Of a stretch of 64,000 nucleotides of DNA, positions 55,420 to 64,000 are shown in pieces. The notes under the pieces were generated by a model. That model was not told the DNA's origin. It worked only from the letters and a program-made list of their open reading frames with translations, and did no database searches. Positions within the stretch are counted from its first letter, which is position 1; each line of letters begins with the position of its first letter. Position numbers and translations under genes: made by a program. This stretch comes from Antedon mediterranea (taxonomy: Eukaryota > Echinodermata > Crinoidea > Comatulida > Antedonidae), in NCBI RefSeq assembly GCF_964355755.1, contig NC_092676.1:19514288-19578287 (forward strand), in the 5' to 3' direction.

Positions 55420-56185
55420 AGTTGATTAACAGTGATATAATAATGATTAAAAAGTTTCATTATGAGATAAAGGTTTAATCTTGAAGCACTCTACATAGGC
55501 AAAAACCACATTATATTCCTAAAAAATATTTGTGCCATACAGGCTTTCAAAAGCTGTGATGAATTGAAATGACTGGTCCGTTTGCACACAATATATTCTT
55601 GTGTACACAAATTTCCTTTGTATTCTGTACTAATTATAGAATAACCAAAGGTCCTTAGAATTTCCCAATCAAGTAGTCTAGTAGTCAACAAGTTTTGTTG
55701 ATCTGTTTTGAGTGCATACTGGGTAGGTGGATTTAGAGGGTGTTGGGGGAGTGTTGTTGGGATGAGCCAGCTCGTTCCTTTTTCTTTGAAATAAAGGGGC
55801 TTTCAGTAATGTATACTCCTTGCCATCATACATATTAACATTGCTGATGATTCTCATTTAGCCATCCTTACGGACAGCCCTGCAAATAAATTATTCCAAA
55901 TCCGCCCACTGCCACATTGTATGTTAATCCGTTTCACACTTGATAGAAGATCAAAAGCAAGTTTAATCTGAACAATTACCATATGTTTCATAACAATGAC
56001 TGGGATTAATTTAAATTATTCTATTTATCTCTTATTAATTCATAGAGCTTTAACTACAAATTGAATGTATTAAATATTAAGTACATAGATACTGTAGTTT
56101 AAGTGAGTTAATTTTTGCTCGGTCAGAACATCAGATGGCAGTACGAAGATAAGGAGATGAAGTTGATAATGATAGGTAAATAGGC
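55420..56185. other. Stretch without recognised genes
   Basis: No element boundaries recognised. Confidence 0.3.
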
Positions 56186-56190
56186 CACGA

Positions 56191-56487
56191 ATGAGGTTAA
56201 ATATTAGTGTGTCAATGTATGTTAATGCTTGGAGCGGTTCATCAAGGAAGGGGAATCAGAATGGTAATACGCTTAAGGGGGTTTCAGTATTGACGCTGAA
56301 ATTATCAAGTATGATTGGTGAGAGTTTGAAGAGGTTAAACTGTTTGAATTTGGGTCAATTAGATCCTGATACTTTGGAAATGTTGCTTAAAATAACAATG
56401 GAATCATTTTCAAGCACCTTGATATTACAACTGACATTAGAGACAATAGGAAAATGCTTCGTTTTGTTTATTTTAATGATTAGATGA
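56191..56487 (+). other. 98-codon open frame, unassigned
   Basis: The middle of the frame (SSMIGESLKRLNCLNLGQLD, then PDTLEMLLKITMESFSSTLI) is protein-like, rich in Leu with regular spacing, suggesting helices or a leucine-rich segment. No credible splice sites or promoter flank it, and the opposite strand is open too (56355-56636). It may be a decayed gene fragment. Confidence 0.18.
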
Positions 56488-56639
56488 AAGAAGATAGCCT
56501 GATGATATTGTTTTTTCTTCGGTAGTACACATTGTGACTCTTGCACAAGTCTTATATAATGATTTACACATTCAGGCTGCTTAATTAATGAAAGTATTAA
56601 TAGTACATTAAACAACAAAATGGTATCAAAGTGCATGTT

Positions 56640-56935
56640 TTTATTGCGAAGGAAAAAACAGATTTCGATTTATGTGATCACATAAATGTATATTAATGCG
56701 AGAGTAAAGGTTTTTTTCTTTAAGAAATACGTACATACTCGGCTATAGCATGGCAAAGGGATTGAAAATCTGAAAAGTTGTCCAGTCTTTGATAGCAAAT
56801 ACAACCATACTCAGGGGTTTGGGTGGAGTTGAATGAATACGTTATAAACATGAGATAAATTATTAAAAATTAGAAATTGACATTTATTTATGAGTTAATA
56901 TTAGTATATACACAAACCTAAATTGTAGACTAGAC
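56640..56935. other. AT-rich stretch
   Basis: Nothing recognised. Confidence 0.3.
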
Positions 56936-56939
56936 ATGT

Positions 56940-58535
56940 AACTCGTCACTTTGACGAGTTTGGTTATCCGCCGCGCAAGTGGTGCAACATTAACATTAAG
57001 GGGATAGGTTGAGGACAAAAGGAAGTGTTCACGTTGGCATTATGATCTGAACTGAAGAATATGATATGTTGTTATTGCTGAATTTTATTATTTAAATTCA
57101 TATATAGTATACACAGTATATTCTGTATCCATATCACATACAGTGACATACAGTGTAGAATAGGTGAAATTACGGGACCTGCTATTTATTGCAATTTTTA
57201 ACATGTTGACGGTTTTAAAATAAAACGCGAAGGTAGCAATTCCGAAAGGAAATTATCTCAGCAACAACGTATTAGCGTGTAGAAGAAATTTGAATACGTG
57301 AAATATTGATGCGCGCTCTTTTAAATGTAATGAATTATGACGCAAAAGATGAAAATACGACCTTTTTCATTTAACTGGCCATATGATGACGTCACAACAT
57401 CCGATTGGCAACATTTTTTCATAATTTCGTATCTACAATCCAATAGCTTCCAGAAAAAGTTTTAATCGTGATTATCACATTTTATTCTTACGAGCTATAA
57501 CAGATTAAAATTTACTGTAAAGATGAAATTGATGCCACACGTGATTTAAATTTTTAGGCATGATGACGTCAAAAAAATTAAAATATTTTTAACTCATGCG
57601 AAAGATAGTTGATTGACCTAGACAATATCAAAATCAGGGTGAAAATGGAAAACGAATAGGTGGAGATGCGCTCTATTCAATGTGATGAGTTATGACGAAA
57701 GATACAAAAATCCTAAATTTTTTATTCGCGTGGCCATACGATGACGTCACAATGTCCGGTTAGCCATATTAATAGCTGATCCGATATCTACAACTCATCT
57801 ACTTCCAGAATATGTCATCCACAAAAAGTTGACCGTCTAGTTTAGAAATTACGACTGTTTAAAAAAAGGCATATTTTAAACGAATTTTTTAACCTTTTCA
57901 TAAAAAACGCGCGCAAATTGTCCAATTCGACGTGCTCGTATGACGTATCTTTAAGTCGAAATTGTTTAAAATTTGGTAAAATTGCTAGAAAAGGCTGGAA
58001 AAACATAAATCACGCGAAAAAAATACGTTTTCAATGCTACGTGCGCACCGCACACGTAAAAATGTGCGCACGCGTGGGAATTTTTGACATGCTTAAAACG
58101 ACATAAAACGCGTAGAAAGTTGATTATTAATTAATTTTGCGCATTTTGAAATTTTAAATACGCGTGCGCGCGTAACTTTGTGTAAAACACGCAATTTTTT
58201 TTCAACAGAAAGTTAGCGCGTGATATAAATTAAACTTTTGCAAAGTTTCACTTTAAAATGTTATTTGGTTTTCGACATATGTTAGATACGAGAAAATCGT
58301 TAAATCGCGCGTACGTCACGTTGCGCAATTGTAAACATCATGAAAAGCTTCGCTTGACGACGTTACATAAATGTCAAAATGTTAACATAGTTACCGAAAT
58401 GTTATGTTTGCGAGTTTTAGAGAAAAGCGTTACACAAAAATCATACAGAAAGAAAGAAGAAGAATAAAAAGTTGATGATGATGATGATTTCGTACAATCA
58501 CAAGAGGTTATCCTGCAACTTCGTTGCGGATAACC
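56940..58535. mobile_element. CpG-rich element bounded by hairpins (undescribed type)
   Basis: The left boundary is a perfect hairpin AACTCGTCA-CTT-TGACGAGTT (56940-56960) directly followed by GGTTATCCGC (56962-56971). The right boundary is a 30-base hairpin, GGTTATCC-T-GCAAC-TTC-GTTGC-GGATAACC (58506-58535), whose outer arm is the inverse of the left GGTTATCC. Inside are a diverged tandem pair (below) and a zone dense in CGCG/ACGCGT (57905-58330). No long reading frame. The matched ends and sharp change of composition indicate one unit, probably a non-autonomous element; target duplication is not clear. Confidence 0.6.
57305..57810 (+). repeat. Two-copy internal repeat, period about 350 bp
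   Basis: Within the hairpin-bounded element, gcgctcttttaaatgtaatg...tatgacg (57314) recurs as gcgctctattcaatgtgatg (57669). Likewise ggccatatgatgacgtcaca...ccgattggc (57379) recurs as ggccatacgatgacgtcaca...ccggttagcc (57732). Both copies contain TGACGTCA. Confidence 0.75.
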
Positions 58536-58539
58536 AAAA

Positions 58540-59160
58540 AAAACGTTCTGTCATGGATCACCTTACAAAAATACTAATGTTTAAAAATTAGCCTTTTGCT
58601 TAATCATGGTTTAGGTATAAAAACATTTAATTTACTTTACATGTTTGTATAAAAATAACTAAATAAAATAAAATTAAATGAGTGTACAATAATTCAATAA
58701 TTTAATTTAAAATTATAAAAAAATGTACTATATTTTCTATAATTTTCACATATCTTTAATGTATTTAAAGTTTCATTAAACTTAATTTACCTTAAATAAA
58801 ACTTAATTGTGAGGATTATGATTATTGTAATGGCTGAGGTAATCTTTTGTTATCATAGCAAATACTGTCTGCTCTGTCCAGATTAATCTAAGCTCAGTAT
58901 CTCATCAGTCAATCAACTATTGCTGGTAGCATTAGGCCACTTTGTTATTAAAGAGATTATTAGCAACATTACTGAACTTGACTACTGCAATAACTAGTTA
59001 CGCTTTTGAAATATATAGTGAATAACAGTACCAGTCTTCCATTTAACTAAGTTTAAAGATTTATCCTCACAACCCAATTGGCAGTTGCCAAAGGAGGATC
59101 CAGAAAATTGTTCATGGAAAACAGGAAGCAAGTGTCCACTATAGGATAAGAAGATGTTAG
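58540..59160. other. AT-rich stretch
   Basis: Nothing recognised. Confidence 0.3.
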
Positions 59161-59164
59161 GATT

Positions 59165-59237
59165 GGTTGAATAACCCTATCTTAACTCTTGTTGCCTCGT
59201 CTTTCTGATGGGACAATGGTCCTATATACATCTATAT
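59165..59237 (+). mobile_element. SINE body fragment (48.28-kb family)
   Basis: cttgttgcctcgtctttctg followed by atgggacaatggtcctatatac matches the SINE body (ttgcctcatccttcggatggggc...ggtcctgtgtac). It is cut on the right by the MITE that follows. Confidence 0.6.
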
Positions 59238-59341
59238 GGAAATGGTGATGTTGTCACTACCATATTTGGTCATTACTACCATATTTAGGCACATCACACT
59301 TTTTTGTCAAACTAGTTAATGATAGTGTAGACAAAGCTTAA
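59238..59341. mobile_element. TTAA MITE, copy 7 (left end lost), adjoining a SINE
   Basis: Family interior (ccatatttaggcacatcaca) and right end gatagtgtagacaaagc followed by TTAA (59338-59341). Its left part abuts the SINE fragment. Confidence 0.7.
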
Positions 59342-59344
59342 TTC

Positions 59345-60690
59345 CATTAATATTGATACTATAATTAGTAGGTAAAGGTGGCTATAGCCTTCAAAGACCC
59401 TTGCTGGGGAGTTTGAGATGGTCGTTGTAATCATTGGATCCATCAGGATGCAATATTAGGAGAGGATTATAGGGATCTTAAAAAGTTATGCAAAATTGTT
59501 GGAAATCACTTTAAAAGATTATTCGTTCACAGTGTATGATGATAACGCAACAGTTTTCAACTCGACCTACATTGCCATTTTCATCTACAATTACAAAGTT
59601 CCACCATTTCACATAATCGCTTTGATACTATAAATGCACCTGAAAATATTCCTATAGAGTGTGAATATATGCTAAGGCCAAGCTGAGCTTACAGCTAGCT
59701 ATGGTCCATTTATCTCCACGCTTTAAGACATGGCATGAAATACTGCTGTAAATTGCTACCTAGGAACATACATGAATCAGGTCGAACATGATAGGTCATG
59801 TAGGCGGCAAAAGTGACTTATTTTAGTATGATTCTGACACAAGCTGTAAGCCACATTGATGAAGAACGTTGATCCATCCATATTTTATTTATAGCATTTC
59901 TAGGAATGATACATACTGTATGTAGACACCCAGTTTATGTTGTTATATAATAGTAACTACAGCACTAGCTGTGGGTTTTATTTTCAGTTCTGTTTAATAA
60001 GCCAATTTTGGTCATGGCCATTTTCTACCTGTATTAATAACTTCTCAGTTAATAATATAACATACAGGTATTAACGATCCATGTGAAGATACCTTATTGT
60101 ATTTTCATGTCCACACAGTAGCTATTAAAGTATTAGGTTCAGTAAAACTAGAATTCCCTACAAAGTCATGGCCATATTCTACCAGTAATGCGTAACAAGT
60201 ATCACAGTTGGGCCCAATTCACCATCAGTTACAGTACTTAACAAATAATACCAGCATATGTAACTAGATAGGAGAATGACACTGCGAACGTGACTGTAAT
60301 ACTCTCATCTATGTCCCTGACTGCAAACTGAACTATTTTTACTATTGAAATCAGATATAGGTCTATTTTTATATTGAAAATAGAATTATAATGTCCATTT
60401 TACTACTTGCTGAAAAAACAGTTTTACTTCTACAGTATGTGATTGCTGAAATCGACTGAACGATGTCAACACCTGGAATGGCATTCATTAGAATCCAAGA
60501 ATCCAGATCCAAGAAAAGAGATATAGTAATTCCTTAATGACAATTACTGCATTGTATCCAGTGGATGCTAAGCATCTTTTTTTTTGCTCGATAAAGATTT
60601 TTGTTTCCGTTTTTAGGAGATGGAAACATAAGATGGTATGATGGGATTGGATGTTAGTTACTTTGATAACCTATCTTATAAAAATGTACA
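59345..60690. other. Stretch without recognised genes
   Basis: Several gccatttt/ggtcatggcca phrases (about 60010 and 60168) hint at a diverged repeat; nothing firm. Confidence 0.3.
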
Positions 60691-60697
60691 TGTATGT

Positions 60698-60850
60698 CCT
60701 AGCAATGGATGTTGCAGCTTTTTTCCTCTTCCCACCCTCTTTCCAAGTGGGTATGACCTACTGTAATTTACTAGCAATGGTGGGTGTGGCTAGCTCCCAG
60801 CAATGTTAGGTGTGGTCTTTCCTTAGCAATGCATGCTTGAAGGAATCTTT
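60698..60850 (+). repeat. Cluster of TAGCAATG motifs
   Basis: (c)tagcaatg(g/t) occurs at about 60699, 60770 and 60825, with cagcaatg at 60800. Each is followed by a g(t/g)tg-rich phrase; a degenerate minisatellite. Confidence 0.35.
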
Positions 60851-61487
60851 ACTCAGCAAAATCACTATTATCATCATCATCGTTCGAATTATAATTATAT
60901 GTGCTTATATTTTAATATTAAATTACCTATCGACATTGATGATGAATTGGTTATAGCTATAGATAATTAGATGATTTTCTCTTTACAGTGGCCCTGACTT
61001 CAGACTGAACTTCATTATGGTACACTTTAATCACATGATTTCTTCATAAACTCATCAACATTAGCGTTTATTTATTCAACCTTGTTTTTTTTTTACAAGT
61101 CCTATATAGAAATCTCTCAAATTATTCGTTTTCATTGCATTGTGCGAAAGACCTTGGAAGTATGTGAACAGCCATTTGAGTCGGCTTCTTCATGTGCAAA
61201 ACAGAAAAATGAAATTAATGTGATTTTAATGTAAAATTTAGTCAATACATTTTATGTATTTACTCTAACCTTGGGCACAGCCACTAAGTTAATTTATTTA
61301 TAATATTCATGTCATGACAAACTGGTAGCTATATACTGCATATTAATTTCATGTTGTAATCAGGAACTATGTACCTATATAGTAACAATACCTTTCAAGG
61401 ACTAAATATAAATTGTGTGTCTTGTTTCCTTGTGGTAGAATTAAGGTTTACAGGCTCACGATAAATATTGCTTGGCTATTTAAATTC

Positions 61488-62796
61488 CAGAGGCGGATCC
61501 AGGATTTTGAAATAGGGGGGGGCGTAGGTTTGCGAGCGAAGCGAGCAAACACTGGCTGGGGGCCAGGGGGCCGCCAAGGGCCCCCGGTCGGGGTCCAGGG
61601 GCCGAAGGCCCCTGGAAATTTTGGCGTTCTAGCGCATTGTAAGTCGTTTAAAACGATTTACAAACAATTCATAATGTCATTTACCAAACACTCTAAAGCT
61701 CGCAAATTACGACATGTGGAACATGCAGCTGATACTTACCTAGGGTACCAAAGCAAGCTAACAACTTGCCTGTACTTTACATCTAAATTTTTACAACGCG
61801 ACGATGTTTTTCAGCTTTTATATAAGCATAAACTTGTCCTAGCCTAGGCCGGTATTATTTTCTTACACGCGCGCCGGGTCGATCGCGGTGACGTCCATCC
61901 ATCCATCATCCATGCGCATGCAGCTAAAGTAAAATGACGTCACGTTAAAGCGGGTCATCACAGAGTCTCATGCATATTAATGAAGCAAACTTGCTGAGAG
62001 TGTTTTCACCACGCAACACATGCGACGCGAGATTTATCGAAACTCCGAGCCATCGACTGACGATCATGTTTTTGACAATTAAAATCACGGCATATTCAAC
62101 GACCTGGTTTAAACGATCGTTTAACAATTAGCGGTCCGGCTCGATCATCATTACATTATATTTAGTGATTTGAAAAAAACAAAACACCCCTTTTGTCATC
62201 GCGATTTGTTTATGAGACTCATCGACGGAAAAGCAAATAAAACACTACAAGGCCCGGTCATGAAATGCTGCATGCAGCATTGTTAATATTTTAATAGTAA
62301 TATGTTTTAATAAAATATAGGCCTAACGGGATAATTTTCATAGGCACTACAGTCCTAGCCTTTGTTTTTATTGTATTTAATAAATGGGCGCGTAGTGTAG
62401 CACTGACCATGTGACTTCATAAACTCTATTGATCGTCGGAGGTACGTACCGCTACTCTACAACGGGAGTGACGATCACAAAGGATGCCGACCTGCTTAGT
62501 AAAACGCGACCAAGCTCACCACGTGGTTTTGATCAACTTGCTCCTTTTAGTTTTACACTTAACTGTGAATGATCGTTGGTAAAGCTAGAGATTGATAGTA
62601 CACAAAGGATGTCAACGTACATGCTTGGTGAAATGCGATCAAGCTGACGATGTGCTCCGACGTACTATTTTCACTATGAAAATGACCGTCGAAACGATAG
62701 GTGTTTTTAAAATCTATTTAATTTAAAAAAAAAAAAAAATCTTTAAAAAATAGGGGGGGCGTACGCCCCACACGCCCCCCGCTAGATCCGCCACTG
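61488..62796. mobile_element. 1.3-kb DNA transposon with CAG/CTG ends
   Basis: The left end is CAGAGGCGGATCCAGGATTT and the inverted right end CAGTGGCGGATCTAG, both running into G-rich cggggggg(c)gt. Both sides are flanked by AATTC (61483-61487, 62797-62801), a 5-bp direct duplication. The tips resemble hAT elements, some groups of which make 5- or 6-bp duplications. The body has no transposase frame; the 144-codon frame at its left (61413-61847) starts outside it and is not a known protein. A related short copy lies at 37222-37351. Confidence 0.75.
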
Positions 62797-62799
62797 AAT

Positions 62800-64000
62800 T
62801 CTATAATCCCAATAATCTCAAACCAACCCACCTTCTCCTCAATGGTAGTTGTATAAAAATATATATCTACATTAGGCTTAAATATTGTGTTGCATTCTGC
62901 CATTCCAAAAATTTCCAGAAAATTACAAAAAATAAATAAAATAAAAAGTGTGAAAAACAACCAAAACTACAATGCAGTTTTGTTGTGTATTTATCGAGAG
63001 ACTAACTTGTTTAGAAATTGAGACAAGCTTTTCAATTTTGTTTAAAAAAATCTGTATAATTATAACAGCAAATATATGTAGACCATTCAATAATTATTAT
63101 GTTTTTCTGTATAATAAGAGATGATGAGGTTATTCTTTCATGACAATGTAAAATACAATTAGATAATTATCGATTCTCAAGAGAATTCAGATGAGATAAC
63201 TTGTACTTTAACGTATTTCACGCTTTATTATCGTGCGGAGGTCGGACCACGAGACTTACTACTTCAAGCGCATCTCTGAAGAAGCATTTAAAGCACATTT
63301 TGGCATAACAAGTGCGTTTTATTTCCATTTAAACGGTCTCCGGTTACAATTTATTCTTAACTACTGTATAATTCTGTGTTAACTAATGCACAGTACCGCG
63401 GTCACTCACCTCTAGCTAGCAAATATTTCTATTGATTTCCATTATGAATCTATACATTCTGGTGTGTTATTGATAGTGAATATTAACACCTTTTCCAAGC
63501 AAGTTGTTTGTGTAAACGTTAGCACACTTTTTACAAAGCGTGAATGCTAAACATTACAGACAGTCGTGTTGTTTTAAAGTAAAAGTTGGTTCAACCAACT
63601 TTTCACTTCAGATTAAATTTCTAAAGAATTATTCAAAAAAATGTTTTAAACATTTCTTTCTTGGTAGCCAGAATACCTGATTATGACAAAATATAAGATT
63701 TTTGCCGAAAATAATGGTTTTCAGAAACGTAGATTTTTACGTTTTGAATCTTTTTCGAAAATTCCCAGTTGACACAATGGTCTTGACTATTTAAAAAAAG
63801 AACATATTTTTTATTTAGATAAATTAATGAAATTGTAAACAGAATATAGTGTAGTGCAATAAAATAAGTTACTATCTTGTACAAGAGAGGATCTGAAAAC
63901 CTAAAGTAATAAAATATACAGCCATATTACAAGTAAACAATAATAATAATTAATTAATATCATAATTTAAACTATGACCAATTGATAGAAAAATTAGAAA
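62800..64000. other. AT-rich stretch to window end
   Basis: A perfect 10-bp-arm palindrome aaaagttggt-t-caaccaactttt is seen at about 63581-63602. No gene recognised. Confidence 0.35.

Noticed and set aside
58506-58535. Helitron 3' end at the right hairpin
   Set aside because: No CTRR follows the hairpin within a suitable distance, and the left end does not start with TC after a host A.
61413-61847. 144-codon open frame
   Set aside because: It crosses the left end of the CAG/CTG transposon and reads the G-rich terminal region as Gly/Pro; not a plausible protein.

Overview
Eukaryotic (animal) genomic DNA, AT-rich, with no operons, no bacterial-type genes and no long open reading frames. Most of the window is intergenic or intronic DNA filled with short repeats. 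The repeat content (tRNA-derived SINEs, a 5S-rRNA-related SINE, MITEs with TTAA or 8-bp target duplications, a short Helitron, LINE 3' ends, many TAGGCCTA octamers) suggests an invertebrate deuterostome, perhaps an echinoderm; this is inference, because no conserved protein-coding gene is recognisable.

Layout. 1-0.5 kb: probable last exon of a minus-strand gene, with splice acceptor, stop and poly(A) signal. 0.6-9 kb: intergenic, with a local four-copy repeat (1.5-3.5 kb), a 13-copy 26-bp minisatellite (6.24-6.58 kb) and an 884-bp inverted-repeat transposon inserted in a degenerate repeat array (6.9-7.8 kb). 9-22 kb: MITEs, SINE heads, a 48-bp repeat and a 47-copy 20-bp minisatellite (21.09-22.03 kb). 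23-31 kb: a possible TATA promoter with a short first coding exon (23.1 kb), a complete-looking 573-bp Helitron (26.73-27.30 kb) and a SINE amplified into a 163-bp tandem array (27.4-28.65 kb).

31-46 kb: the most gene-like part, also the zone where TAGGCCTA is concentrated. Five minus-strand candidate exons between 36.34 and 33.07 kb have phase-compatible splice sites and would encode the C-terminal part of a single-pass membrane protein; every transposon in that span lies in a putative intron. Further candidate first exons lie at 38.5 and 43.65 kb (minus). A CCAAT/TATA promoter with a noncoding first exon and a GTAAGT donor lies at 45.8-46.07 kb (plus).

46-64 kb: probably intron or intergenic DNA downstream of that promoter, with MITEs (including a tandemly duplicated MITE), tRNA-derived SINEs, a 1.57-kb CpG-rich element bounded by hairpins (56.94-58.54 kb) and a 1.3-kb CAG/CTG-ended transposon (61.49-62.80 kb). 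All gene models are ab initio readings by eye and should be treated as hypotheses; the repeats are much firmer.
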